A stretch of DNA of 64,000 bases from an uncultured Pseudomonadales bacterium (GCA_943787425.1 CALSMJ010000001.1:248001-312000); one strand, 5' to 3'; counted from the first letter of the stretch, positions 45,003 through 54,231 are shown. Notes: generated by a model from the letters alone, not told the origin. A program made the numbers and translations.

Positions 45003-46043
45003 ATGGAAACAGCACCAGAGGGTTATCGCGTTTCAGCTGTCGAAGACTGGGTTCGCACCGAAGTCCCAGAACTTATGCCCCCGTTTCGCTGGACTCGTCT
45101 TGAAGGCGGTCACTCTAATCTGACCTACCAAATTGAAGATGCACAAGGGCAATTCGCGGTTATTCGGCGTCCGCCCCAGGGTGAGCTTCTACCAAAAGCC
45201 CACGATATGAGCCGAGAGTGGGCGCTGATCAAGGCGTTATCGAGCACGAATGTCCCCGTTCCCAAACCCTTCGGATTCTGTGAGGACCCAAACATCACCG
45301 GCGCGTGGTTTTACATCATGGGCCGGGTCAATGGCAAACCCTTGTACAACAGTGAGGATACCCTTGCACTGGTTCCAGAGGACAAACGCGAAACCCTCGC
45401 ATTTTCGTTCTTTGATGCCCTGGCTGATCTGCATCAGGTCGATCCAGACGCAGTCGGTCTGGGAGACCTTGGAAAAAGGGACTCCTATGTCGGCCGGCAG
45501 GTCAAGACTTGGTATCGTTCTTGGACCTCCTCTGTCACCGGCGCGCAATATGACGATGATCGCGCCCATCAATTGCAGACCTATTTCCTAGACCATCTTC
45601 CAGACCAAGGCCCTATTCGCATTGTTCATGGCGACTACGGACTGCATAACTGTCTTTTTGGCTCGGATTGTACCGTTGCCGCTGTGGTTGATTGGGAGAT
45701 TTCAACCCTTGGCGACCCGTTGGCCGATCTGGCTTACGCCTTAAATCCGTGGCCGGATCCCAGCGATCAGCGCCCGATCGCACCGGAGGCCGCAACCAGC
45801 CTCCCAGGGTTCCCCAGCCGACGTGATTTGGCCGCGCGCTACGCGGACAGGACGGGACGGGACTTATCGAACCTGCCGTACTACATTGCCTTCAACCGCT
45901 GGAAAACGGCCTGCATCGTCCACGGCGTTTACGCGCGCTATATGCAAGGCAAGAAAAGTACCGAAGGCGTTGATCTCGAACTGCTCAAATCTCGCATCGA
46001 TCTGTCATTAGAGTTGGCCGACGAGGCGATCCAAAACGCCTAA
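45003..46043 (+). CDS. APH-family phosphotransferase (ACAD10/11-type)
   Basis: A 346-residue kinase of the aminoglycoside phosphotransferase superfamily. Blocks: LEGGHSNLTYQIEDAQGQFA, FAVIRRPPQGELLPKAHDMS (the R-R-P-P-x-G segment of ACAD10/ACAD11-like kinases), HGDYGLHNCLFGSD (catalytic loop) and VVDWEISTLGDPLADLAYAL (metal-binding Asp). In mammals the matching domain phosphorylates 4-hydroxyacyl-CoA before beta-oxidation. Bacterial members accompany acyl-CoA dehydrogenases. ATG 45003 follows GTGGGAGAG. Probably co-transcribed with the serine hydrolase. A role in hydroxyacyl-CoA or lactone degradation is plausible but inferred. Confidence 0.88.
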   Translation: METAPEGYRVSAVEDWVRTEVPELMPPFRWTRLEGGHSNLTYQIEDAQGQFAVIRRPPQGELLPKAHDMSREWALIKALSSTNVPVPKPFGFCEDPNITGAWFYIMGRVNGKPLYNSEDTLALVPEDKRETLAFSFFDALADLHQVDPDAVGLGDLGKRDSYVGRQVKTWYRSWTSSVTGAQYDDDRAHQLQTYFLDHLPDQGPIRIVHGDYGLHNCLFGSDCTVAAVVDWEISTLGDPLADLAYALNPWPDPSDQRPIAPEAATSLPGFPSRRDLAARYADRTGRDLSNLPYYIAFNRWKTACIVHGVYARYMQGKKSTEGVDLELLKSRIDLSLELADEAIQNA

Positions 46044-46200
46044 ACCCATGCCGCGACCTCTTGGACGCCTACAACCCACGGTTTTGAACAGAAAGAGGGA
46101 CTGGCGCGAACTTGAACGTCTGCAGCATGCTGCAGCGCGCAATCACTTACTGGACGCCAAGCCCTGAACGAGTCCTGCACGCCAAAACGATGAGCCGACG

Positions 46201-47529
46201 ATGACCGCCTACCCCATCTTGACCTTAATCCTAGTAACCCTTGCCCCAACCCTTTCTGCAGAAGATGCGGCGCTCCGTTTATCTCGGTCTGATTATGCTG
46301 AACGCTTGCAAGGATTTTGGCTCGGACAGAACATTGCCAATTGGACCGGCCTCATTACAGAAATGGATGCTGTTGGCACCCCCGAGACTCTACCGTTCTA
46401 TACCGATTCAGATTGGGGCTCACCTGACCGACGATCGGTTTGGGGTGACTTTGTATCACACAGCGACCGGATCGACTTCTACTTCGAAGCCCCCGGAACC
46501 CCTTGGGGCGCGGACGATGATACCGATATTGAGTACCTGTACAGCTATCTACACCATCATCACACAACCAGTAAACTTAGCGCGGAGCATATCCGCGATG
46601 GCTGGTTGAAGCATATTTATTCAGAGACTGATGCACCGCTTCACCAAAAATTTCCGGACTCAACTCCGGTCGTCGAGAACTTTTTATGGGTCTCAAACGA
46701 GCGAGCTCGCCAACTGATGACCCAGGGCATGCGCCCACCCGACACCAGTGCACCGGCGCATAATCCGATGCATTCGATGATTGATGCACAATTGACCACG
46801 GAGATTTTTGGGCTGCTCGCGCCGGGCCGCCCAGATACGGCGCAGGACATTGCCTACCTGCCCATTCGAACTACGGCCCAAGGCGAGGCAGAATGGGTCG
46901 CGCAGTTTTATGTGGTGATGCACAGCCTGGCAGCACGCGTTGACCCAACGCTTACCCGCCATCAGCAAACTCAGTGGTTGGCTGATCAGGCTAGCCAGAC
47001 CTTGCCGCCGGACTCCGCTGCCGCAAAAATTTACCAATTCGTTGCCGATCGCTACCAACTGCAGCCGGATCAATGGGCGCTCGCACGGGATGCAATCTAT
47101 CAGCGTTACCAATTGGCCGGCGCCGACAACTACCAATACCAAGCGCCGTTTGATGCGCTCATCAACTTCGCTGCGAGCCTCGTGAGCTGGTTCTATGGCG
47201 AGGGCGATATTGTTCGCACGATCCAAATCGCGACCCTTGCCGGTTGGGACTCAGACAACCCGAGTGCAACCTGGGGCGGTCTGCTAGGCTTTATGCTCGG
47301 CCTCGATGGCGTGAAACAAGCGTTTGCGCTCGAGGACGTCTCGAACACTTACTGGATACACCGAACCCGACGTCAGTTTCCAGATAGGACGCCTGATCAG
47401 GATGGTGAAGATAGCTTTGCGCTCATGGCGGCACGCGATCTGCAAACCATCGATCGCATTGTGGTTGAGCAGATGGGCGGGCAACTCGACCGACGTAACG
47501 ATGAGTGGATCATCCCACTCGCGCCTTGA
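46201..47529 (+). CDS. Secreted ADP-ribosylglycohydrolase family protein
   Basis: A 442-residue protein with a short signal sequence (about residues 1-20, ILTLILVTLAPTLSA) and an ARH/DraG-type all-helical fold. Conserved parts: DYAERLQGFWLGQNIANWTG (entry helix), WGADDDTDIEYLYSYL with the metal-binding acidic cluster 104-109, and GWDSDNPSATWGGLLGFMLG near residue 346, which matches the G-x-D-[TS]-D-[ATN] motif of the family. Members remove ADP-ribose from proteins or nucleic acids or are dinitrogenase-reductase activators. Export to the periplasm or outside is unusual for that chemistry. Some exported paralogues act on other glycosidic bonds. ATG 46201 starts the signal peptide. Confidence 0.8.
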   Translation: MTAYPILTLILVTLAPTLSAEDAALRLSRSDYAERLQGFWLGQNIANWTGLITEMDAVGTPETLPFYTDSDWGSPDRRSVWGDFVSHSDRIDFYFEAPGTPWGADDDTDIEYLYSYLHHHHTTSKLSAEHIRDGWLKHIYSETDAPLHQKFPDSTPVVENFLWVSNERARQLMTQGMRPPDTSAPAHNPMHSMIDAQLTTEIFGLLAPGRPDTAQDIAYLPIRTTAQGEAEWVAQFYVVMHSLAARVDPTLTRHQQTQWLADQASQTLPPDSAAAKIYQFVADRYQLQPDQWALARDAIYQRYQLAGADNYQYQAPFDALINFAASLVSWFYGEGDIVRTIQIATLAGWDSDNPSATWGGLLGFMLGLDGVKQAFALEDVSNTYWIHRTRRQFPDRTPDQDGEDSFALMAARDLQTIDRIVVEQMGGQLDRRNDEWIIPLAP

Positions 47530-47767
47530 TGGCGAGACCTTGCAGCCTACCGGTTAACGCTCATCGACGGCCTTTTGCATTTTTTGGCTTTAGGTCTTGA
47601 AAATTATGGCTTTCGGCTTCGAGCTTCGGGACTAAGACTTAAGCCGTGGCGCTTAAGGTTTTAGGCGTCACCGGCCCCTTCAATCGCGCTTCAAGAACGC
47701 CCTGACCGCGTACAAACAGCCTGCGGCGATGGCTTCTGTGGTGCAGCGCACCAAATTGATCAGCCGA

Positions 47768-47917
47768 TTAGGCATAGTGAGGATTGTGACCTGATTTTAA
47801 CTGCTTCAGTAATCGCAACAGCTGCCAGCCCAAACTGAGGCGGTGCCACCATGACCCACCGCCAAACACCTCTAGCATATTAGCCGGCAAGGCACTTCGG
47901 TAGGGCTTAATGCTCAT
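47768..47917 (-). CDS. Small protein (49 aa) overlapping the Coq4-like gene
   Basis: Not recognised. The reverse-strand ATG at 47917 overlaps the end of the Coq4-like gene by eleven bases (ATGAGCATTAA contains its TAA), in a different frame. It encodes MSIKPYRSALPANMLEVFGG, then GSWWHRLSLGWQLLRLLKQ and KSGHNPHYA. The middle forms an amphipathic, tryptophan-rich helix that could sit on a membrane. The overlap would allow translational coupling. Below the usual size for gene callers. It could be chance. The stretch 47530-47767 next to it holds nothing recognisable. Confidence 0.45.
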   Translation of the reverse strand: MSIKPYRSALPANMLEVFGGGSWWHRLSLGWQLLRLLKQLKSGHNPHYA

Positions 47918-48803
47918 AGCGCTTACGAATATCCGCTATCGAATGCTGCCATTCAGCCTCCCATTCAATGGCCATCAGCGCCGGAACCTCCCGTCCATGG
48001 CGCCAGGCTTCCAGTATTAACTGCAGCAGCAATGGGAACGCGCGCGGCATCCCTTCATGCGACTTCATCAAAACCACCGCCAGGAACATCGCCGAATAGT
48101 TATGACCAAATTGTGCTAATTGAAAAGCAGAGATTGCGATTTCATGAGAACCGCTGGTGCTATAGCCAGCGGCCAAATGCCAAACATCATGCATTTGCAG
48201 GATCCGCACGTTGAGGTAGCGCAACGCCGGTGGCAGTTCGGAGAGCTGAATGGCATCACGATCCAGAACTTCAAGGTCATACCCGTTATCGACTACCATC
48301 TTGTGCAGCGCATACCCTAAGCTGTTTTTTGGGGCAGCGCTCAGCGACTTTAAATCGATGTGTCCTGGGACGGGACGGGTCATTGCTGCACTGGCGCCGG
48401 GGTGCTGTGCCGCGGCCGCTTCACTTAAATCCCGCATCGAGCTGTGAACCGCGCCGCCGAGGCTTGCAACGGCGGCAGTAATGCTTGTCGCGTCAAAATT
48501 CTTCTGATCAATGACGGACCAAAAAGCTTGCCAAAATGCGGGTTCTAATGGCGCACTCGGCAAAATATCCGACTCAAAAGGCTTCGAGGTCGTTAAATGC
48601 CTTTTTTCTCCGAGCCAGGCATCCGCCATGGCATCAAATATCGGCGTAATTGCTTGCGGACACGCGAACGCAGCCCAACACACCGCCGCCAAGATCTGCT
48701 CACGACCTGCCGAATCATTGTGGCGGACTTTCGCAAACGCGTAAGCAAGCTCATCAAAATCCGGCAGGCCCACCGTGCGCTCAAACAACTGGCGACTGTG
48801 CAT
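47907..48803 (-). CDS. Coq4 family protein
   Basis: A 298-residue helical protein of the COQ4 family. The signature ILQMHDVWHLAAGYSTSGSH shows the H-D-x-x-H-x-x-x-G zinc-binding motif, followed by EIAISAFQLAQFGHNYSAMF, which is the hydrophobic lipid-binding helix pair. Eukaryotic COQ4 removes the C1 carboxyl group of the quinone precursor and scaffolds ubiquinone synthesis. Bacterial members also include paralogues of unknown role. The N-terminal 130 residues (ERTVGLPDFDELAYAFAKVR onward) are less conserved and longer than usual. Upstream lies a perfect inverted repeat at 48916. No ubi genes are adjacent, so its link to ubiquinone is not shown by context. Confidence 0.8.
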   Translation of the reverse strand: MHSRQLFERTVGLPDFDELAYAFAKVRHNDSAGREQILAAVCWAAFACPQAITPIFDAMADAWLGEKRHLTTSKPFESDILPSAPLEPAFWQAFWSVIDQKNFDATSITAAVASLGGAVHSSMRDLSEAAAAQHPGASAAMTRPVPGHIDLKSLSAAPKNSLGYALHKMVVDNGYDLEVLDRDAIQLSELPPALRYLNVRILQMHDVWHLAAGYSTSGSHEIAISAFQLAQFGHNYSAMFLAVVLMKSHEGMPRAFPLLLQLILEAWRHGREVPALMAIEWEAEWQHSIADIRKRYEH

Positions 48804-48915
48804 TATCTTACCTCTCCGCCCTTTTAAGAGAATTAAGCCATGGCTGTCCAGCCTCTGCCAAGACCCTATGAAAACGCGCCAAAAAAAGGAGAAAAGCAGA
48901 CCTAACCACCCTTAC

Positions 48916-48930
48916 GTGACGGACCGTCAC
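48916..48930. promoter_or_regulatory. TetR-like operator upstream of the Coq4-like gene
   Basis: GTGACGGACCGTCAC is a perfect inverted repeat with 7-bp arms and one central base, 113 bases upstream of the Coq4-like start. This form is typical of TetR-family operators. No regulator gene is adjacent, so the binding protein would act from elsewhere. It lies between the Coq4-like and DMT transporter genes, both on the reverse strand. Confidence 0.5.
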
Positions 48931-49043
48931 CGATGAGTGATGTCGTGTATTGCCTTTAGGGTCAGCAACCTCTCCGGCTGCGCGCCTGACATCAAATAAT
49001 TGATCAGCCCTTCATCAGATTAAACGGCGTGTGGCCACGATAC

Positions 49044-49958
49044 TCAACTAAAAAGAGCTCTGAACCTTCCCCACGCTCGCCCATCAATTGCGACCAAACC
49101 AAGACCAATCAACATCATGCCAATAAAATATCGCCCGTAAAGCTGCTCGTCCAGTACCAACCAGCCCAAAAATGCCGCCGTGACCGGAACCAAGAAGGTC
49201 ACCAGAACCACATTGGTCGCGCCGGATGAAGACAGTATCCGAAAATACAAAAGGTAGCCTAGGGCCGTGCAAAAGACCCCTAAAGCCGCGATTGCGAACC
49301 AAGTTACGAGACCTGGATTGGCAAGCTGATCTGGGCGCTCTACGATAAAACTCATCGGCAGAAGCATCATCGTGGCGGCTGTGACTTGCCCGACCGCTGT
49401 ACTGAAAGGACTCACGCCGAGGGATTTGAAGCGTCGCCCAAACACGGATGCACAGCCATAGGAGACCGCCGCGCCCACAACGGCAAGTTGGGCAAGCGTT
49501 GTCAGGCTCATGTTTAAGCCGAACTCGGCAAAAGCCTCGGCACCGATGAGGATCCCAACGCCGAATAGGCCCAAGAGAACGCCGATCACTTTCTGCAACG
49601 TCATATGCTCATCGACTAAAAAAGCCCCAGCAATGAGCACCGTAAATAACGGCGTACTGGCATTGATAATCGCAGCAAGACCCGCGCCGATGTAGTTTTG
49701 GCCCCAGACAATGAGCGAAAATGGCATCACGTTGTTGAGCAGTCCGAGCATAAAAAATGCGCGCCAGAGTTTGAAGGATTTGGGCACTTCATAGCCCTTG
49801 ATCAGCAAAACCGTCCAAAGGACGATCGCAGCAATACCGACTCGCAAGGTCACAATCGTAAGCGGCGGCAGCTCAGCCACGATCACGTCAATCAAAAAAA
49901 AGGAGCCGCCCCAAAGGAACGACAGTAAGAGCAGCAATGCCCAGTCTTCGGCAACCAT
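49044..49958 (-). CDS. DMT superfamily EamA transporter
   Basis: A 304-residue inner-membrane exporter with ten predicted helices in two EamA repeats. The first repeat starts WALLLLLSFLWGGSFFLIDV and contains NNVMPFSLIVWGQNYIGAGL; the second contains AVVGAAVSYGCASVFGRRFK and LGVFCTALGYLLYFRILSSS. The region GATNVVLVTFLVPVTAAFLG precedes the last helices. Members export amino acids or other metabolites. ATG 49958 (MVAEDWALL) is used. A TTG five codons upstream with GGAG is an alternative. The frame up to 50042 lacks a transmembrane function. Substrate unknown. Confidence 0.88.
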   Translation of the reverse strand: MVAEDWALLLLLSFLWGGSFFLIDVIVAELPPLTIVTLRVGIAAIVLWTVLLIKGYEVPKSFKLWRAFFMLGLLNNVMPFSLIVWGQNYIGAGLAAIINASTPLFTVLIAGAFLVDEHMTLQKVIGVLLGLFGVGILIGAEAFAEFGLNMSLTTLAQLAVVGAAVSYGCASVFGRRFKSLGVSPFSTAVGQVTAATMMLLPMSFIVERPDQLANPGLVTWFAIAALGVFCTALGYLLYFRILSSSGATNVVLVTFLVPVTAAFLGWLVLDEQLYGRYFIGMMLIGLGLVAIDGRAWGRFRALFS

Positions 49959-50103
49959 CCTCTGATTGATCAATATCTCGTCTCCGACTTCAAAGTTAGA
50001 TGATCCAACTGATCGAGCGGCAAGGACAAATCCACCCTGCACCGCGCAACATCATCGAGGCTACCCCCAACGACTCGGCACTGCTTCTTCCGCAATCGAT
50101 CTG

Positions 50104-51168
50104 CTAAGGACCCCGCGCACGTTGACGGCTCAAAAAGAAATCAAGCGTTAAAGGCCACGCATCATCCTCTCGATATTCATGCCCCATCTCCAATCGGCAA
50201 TCGAGTGCGGGCACATCTTGTCGCGCGCCAGGACAATAGGCGCGACAATCAAATGGCGCAGGGGCAATGACGGGCTGCGCAACCGCGCCAACCGGACACC
50301 CCGCTGCCGCAGACCAGGCGCGTATTGTCGCACTCGCGGACTCATAAAAATATCGATCGGTTTGATTGCTTGTGGTCGTCACGTTGAAGTCATCCCAGCC
50401 ACCGGGCGGATCGGTTGTATCCTTCGTCCCAGTAATCAAGAGCACTGGCGGTAGGACTGCGGCCTTCGCGGGCGTCAAGTACGATTGATGCGGCAACCCG
50501 ATCCAAGACGCAACCGCGGCCAACCTTTGGCTTAAATTTGGCGCTCGTGCGACATCCCAGACCAGGTTACCGCCGTTCGATCCCCCCATTAGATAGAGCC
50601 GATCTGGGTCGATACACTGCTGCGTTTCCAGCAAGGCAAATAATTCGATTAAAAAATCAATATCAGTATGCGGTTGGCCCTGGCAATGGGTCCAAGCACA
50701 GGTCGTTAACGAAATCTTTGACGCTTTGCACGATGGGTATCGATAATCTGGGGTGAGCGCCGCATCACAAATCGGCATCCCGGTCTCGGTCACGCCGGTA
50801 TCTGAGCCACTGAAGGTCCATGAGTTATTGCCATAGTCAGGCGCGCCACTGCCGAGACCACGCGGCGCCACCAGGACGACACCCCGCGCATCGGCTGTTT
50901 GACGAAGGACATCCAGATCCAGAAAACTGTCCTCGTTGCCGCCCCAACCATGTAGGAGAATCACCAATGGATTGTGCGCATTCGCCAAGTAATCTGCCGG
51001 GTAAAAAATGCGGAAATGACGCGTCGTTGCGCCGATTTCAAGTGTCTGTCGATCCTCGGCAAATGCAGGCCGGTTACAACTTGCCTTGGTTATCAGCGGC
51101 GTCAATATCAGTACAAACAAAAAGGTAGCGCGCCATCGTCCTGCTGAAGACCACTTTAAACGAATCAA
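50104..51168 (-). CDS. Exported LpqC/PHB-depolymerase-like esterase
   Basis: A roughly 354-residue alpha/beta hydrolase of the poly(3-hydroxybutyrate) depolymerase/feruloyl-esterase-like family (esterase PHB group). A signal segment RATFLFVLILTPLITKA leads to PLVILLHGWGGNEDSFLDLD (oxyanion region), APRGLGSGAPDYGNNSWTFS, the nucleophile elbow YLMGGSNGGNLVWDVA, and late aspartate and histidine in LLITGTKDTTDPPGG and MGHEYREDDAWP. Eight or more cysteines suggest disulphides. The start is uncertain: TTG 51168 after GAGGCGA is taken because it lies just before the signal peptide. The frame runs to 51366. It may act on polyesters, xylan esters or other extracellular esters. Confidence 0.82.
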   Translation of the reverse strand: MIRLKWSSAGRWRATFLFVLILTPLITKASCNRPAFAEDRQTLEIGATTRHFRIFYPADYLANAHNPLVILLHGWGGNEDSFLDLDVLRQTADARGVVLVAPRGLGSGAPDYGNNSWTFSGSDTGVTETGMPICDAALTPDYRYPSCKASKISLTTCAWTHCQGQPHTDIDFLIELFALLETQQCIDPDRLYLMGGSNGGNLVWDVARAPNLSQRLAAVASWIGLPHQSYLTPAKAAVLPPVLLITGTKDTTDPPGGWDDFNVTTTSNQTDRYFYESASATIRAWSAAAGCPVGAVAQPVIAPAPFDCRAYCPGARQDVPALDCRLEMGHEYREDDAWPLTLDFFLSRQRARGP

Positions 51169-51468
51169 TCGCCTCAGGCTCGACGCGCGATGATTCCAAG
51201 CCGAAGCACAACCGTCCCAACAAAAGGCGTAGGCCGCTTTATGCGAACGTTGCGATTTATCCAACCGCAAGATCATACGGCAAGCCAAACGCGCCGTAAC
51301 TTGATCGACCTTCGGTACTCGAGCGTCCGAGATCGCCAAGGCAATCCTGCGACGCTGCAGCGCCAACCCTGTTGTTTTTTTAAGCCCACAAGTTGCCCTA
51401 TCGGTCTCAGTTTAAACCTACGATTTCTTCTCGCGATCGCGATAAGCTCGCGACCCTCAGCTCATCGG

Positions 51469-53619
51469 CTACCCTTCAAGCCTATAATAGGTCGGCGATG
51501 CGCGAAAAACAGGCCCTTTAATCGTTGCGCCGAAAGCATCCCAGGCCTGATCAAAAGGTCCGAACCCGTCAAGGGGCTGCTCACCGGAAACACGCCAAGC
51601 CATCAGTATTCTCGCGGCGCCCTTAGAGAACTCCAAAAGATAACAATCCTCGGGCGTATCATGCTTTTTAACAAAGACCGTATCGCCCAATAAGCCTAAG
51701 AAAAACTTCAGTGCTTCAAAGGCGGGACGAGGCTTAAAACCATCCTGATCATCCACCAGACCAAAACCGCGCGCAGACAAACGCCACCAATAGACCTCTT
51801 CAATGTGACCGGAGCAAACCGTCAACGCTAAAAAACGCAGCATAAAGTCGGCGTAGTCTAATTCAGTCTCACCATGTTTTTTGTGCCGGAATTCCGCTTT
51901 ATCGTAGCTACCGGTGATCGGTGAGAATAGGCCGGTGCTTTGTACCGGCCAATTCACCTCGGAGATAATTACGTTGCTGTCAACTTGACTCGACCAACCG
52001 GCGATCGCCTTCAAAAGCGCAGATTTCTCCAACGTTGAAAAGCCATTTTGTTTATTTTCCGGCGCGCCCCGTCGATCAACATAAAGCAAGTGCGAGAGCG
52101 CATTTAACCGCAGCCCTTTAGGCAGATCGGCTAACCCGGATAAAACAGCCAAATATTCAAAATCAATGCATGCAGGACCGACGAACCGAACATTAGGAAA
52201 CGCCTGCTGGAGTTCAGCCACTGGCGCCATCAACGCCTTGAAATCGCGACTGCTCCATATACCCCATTTTGATCGATTCTTCGCGTGGGTTATCTCGATT
52301 TGACGCACCTTTCCAGCAACCGAGCCAACGACTGTCCTGAGGAATGCGCGCCAAGAAACAGGATCCAGTACAGCCTGTCGATCCTGAAGAATCGCAACCA
52401 TTACCGGCGTCTTACTAACATACAACCTTTCAACCAAGGCAATCCCAGTCTTCCAATCCTGGGCGGTCTCGTGGTGACAAAAGCGTACCAATACAGGAGG
52501 CTTCCCCAATGCCTCAAGTAGTGCCCATTCTTGTTCGAGATAGTCTCTCTGGGGGTGAAGCGCAATGCCAAATCGATCCTTTAAAGCAACGGGTTTTGAA
52601 TAGCTCTCAGCGACTAGCCGACGATAACGCCAGTAAAGCGCCGGACCGGCAAGGATCCCCCTCAATAACATCCGAAAAATATCCGTTAACTTACGATGTC
52701 GACGTCGCTCTTCTTTACTGAGCACCACCGTCGGCTGGGATGTTTTTTCATCCCATAACCACAGATCCTTATCAGAAGGATAAGGCGAGACGGGTATCCC
52801 TCGAATCGCACGCTGATAAAACCGTATGGGATGACGCCAACGGCTTCTCCTGCGATGCCCCCAAAACCGCTTACGAGCTGTGCGCTCAAGCGACGCAAGC
52901 GCGTCTGGCAATTTTTTTCGATCATTGTAGATCCGCTTGAATATCTCAAGAAAGCTACCCGGCAGCGCAATCCTTGCTAAATCATGTGCTCTCTGACGGT
53001 TTCCCAACGGCCCCGAATGACACTGGCTGCGGTTCAAATCAATAAATAAGGGCGGCAGCCATTCCCCCGTTGGAGATTTTGGCACGAGGATGTTTTGATT
53101 ACCCAAATCGCCATGCATAAATCCCGCGTGATGTAGCTTTTGCACCGCCGGTGCCACATGATTCAGGAGCGCCACCATCACCGCATCATCGCGATCCTTC
53201 TGATAGATCTCTATCAGCGCATCTCTAAAGGAAGGTGCCATCACGTGACGACAAAGATAATAACTTTCTATCAGCCTGCCATGATGCCAATAATCTAGCC
53301 AAGCAATCGGTTCGGCTGTGCCCAATCCCGCTTGATACAAAAATTCGCCCGCGCGAAACGAACGTTCCGCTTTTGATTCGTGTCTCAGGTCATACCAGTC
53401 TTTTAAAAAGGATTGTCGCCCAAAAGCCTTAATCGCAACCGCCGTCGGCGCATTGTTGATCAAGAGATCCGCCTTCAAAACCTGATCTCGCCCCTCAGAC
53501 AAAGGCGTTGTTTTGCGCGTGTGAAGCCATTGCGGCAAAGAAGACAATTGATCCATCAATTCAGACGTATCAAATCGGCTCGATATTTTGCCTACATATC
53601 GGCCAAAAGTCGTGGTCAT
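51469..53619 (-). CDS. LPS-kinase-like / TIM-barrel glycosidase-like fusion protein
   Basis: A 716-residue two-domain protein. Residues about 1-260 are an LPS core kinase (WaaP/InaA/Kdo kinase-like): K64 in VAIKAF, catalytic loop HGDLGNQN (169-176) and metal-binding D194 (FIDLNRSQ). Residues about 340-700 look like a (beta/alpha)8 glycosidase of GH clan A: SNVIISEVNWP with E554 in the place of the nucleophile. In the acid/base position, where W-N-E-P-N is expected, the sequence reads THAKN (444-448) in QIEITHAKNRSKWG, so the acid Glu is missing. A basic linker joins them. No signal peptide. A truncated relic of the same 5' end lies at 56645-56890. Role in LPS or exopolysaccharide modification is inferred. 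Confidence 0.75.
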   Translation of the reverse strand: MTTTFGRYVGKISSRFDTSELMDQLSSLPQWLHTRKTTPLSEGRDQVLKADLLINNAPTAVAIKAFGRQSFLKDWYDLRHESKAERSFRAGEFLYQAGLGTAEPIAWLDYWHHGRLIESYYLCRHVMAPSFRDALIEIYQKDRDDAVMVALLNHVAPAVQKLHHAGFMHGDLGNQNILVPKSPTGEWLPPLFIDLNRSQCHSGPLGNRQRAHDLARIALPGSFLEIFKRIYNDRKKLPDALASLERTARKRFWGHRRRSRWRHPIRFYQRAIRGIPVSPYPSDKDLWLWDEKTSQPTVVLSKEERRRHRKLTDIFRMLLRGILAGPALYWRYRRLVAESYSKPVALKDRFGIALHPQRDYLEQEWALLEALGKPPVLVRFCHHETAQDWKTGIALVERLYVSKTPVMVAILQDRQAVLDPVSWRAFLRTVVGSVAGKVRQIEITHAKNRSKWGIWSSRDFKALMAPVAELQQAFPNVRFVGPACIDFEYLAVLSGLADLPKGLRLNALSHLLYVDRRGAPENKQNGFSTLEKSALLKAIAGWSSQVDSNVIISEVNWPVQSTGLFSPITGSYDKAEFRHKKHGETELDYADFMLRFLALTVCSGHIEEVYWWRLSARGFGLVDDQDGFKPRPAFEALKFFLGLLGDTVFVKKHDTPEDCYLLEFSKGAARILMAWRVSGEQPLDGFGPFDQAWDAFGATIKGPVFRASPTYYRLEG

Positions 53620-53699
53620 GGTGATTCACTTAAGCTACTTGGAGCGTTCATCCCTGCAATCCATATTGTACTAATAAAGTGACCTCGCGGGTAAATCTC

Positions 53700-54231
53700 A
53701 GACATCGAAAGGCCGATCATGGCGACAACAATCCCACTAACCCAACAGCCAAACCGGTTGTATACCCGCATCGAGGGCTTATCCAGCACGCGGTCTCGCT
53801 TTGTTCACAAGCATTATTGCTCGAGGTCGCCCAACCTTCTAATTCCGCCGACGAGGGAATTCCCTTTTTTGGTGATCAACGTTGCAGCCAGTACAAGCAA
53901 TTCATTTTTTGCTGTGGTCAACAATTTTGTGGTCATGCCATCGATCAACGCATTCAATTGACTCATTCTTTCGATTTTCCAACGGTCGGGTTGTATTAAG
54001 GATTCGTAAAACCCAATCGAGCGGCGGCCCGACTGAATTTGAGCAAGGCAATGTTGACTACGTTGCCACTGGTACCAAATTGTCCGACTTCAAAATTAGC
54101 GGTTTGAACCGAATTAAAGCCCGGAAAAACACCAACCGCAAACGACTCTGGCTCGAATCCCCTAATGCAGCACTGATCTTGCGAAGACGCTGGGACCAGG
54201 ATGCACCGATCCCACAATCTATCCTGTAGCA
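53700..54231. other. Region of open but unidentified frames
   Basis: Between the two divergent kinase genes there are overlapping open frames on both strands. Examples are a plus-strand frame from ATG 53719 (80 codons) and a plus-strand frame ending 54229 containing GGPTEFEQGNVDYVATGTKL. None has a recognised family, and no single frame spans the region. It could be a decayed gene. The remaining bases to 54531 hold the upstream sequence of the kinase gene, with no clear promoter. Confidence 0.35.

Noticed and set aside
46120-46135. CTGCAGCATGCTGCAG palindrome as an operator
   Set aside because: It is a perfect 16-bp palindrome 66 bases before the ADP-ribosylglycohydrolase start, but built from simple restriction-like words. 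No second copy or promoter supports a role.
54140-54170. GGCTCGAATCCCC as a tRNA T-arm
   Set aside because: No matching acceptor, D or anticodon arms could be placed on either side.
53996-54217. Reverse-strand 73-codon frame ending SRAAARLGFTNP
   Set aside because: It looks protein-like at its end, but no family could be named and no start signal is visible.
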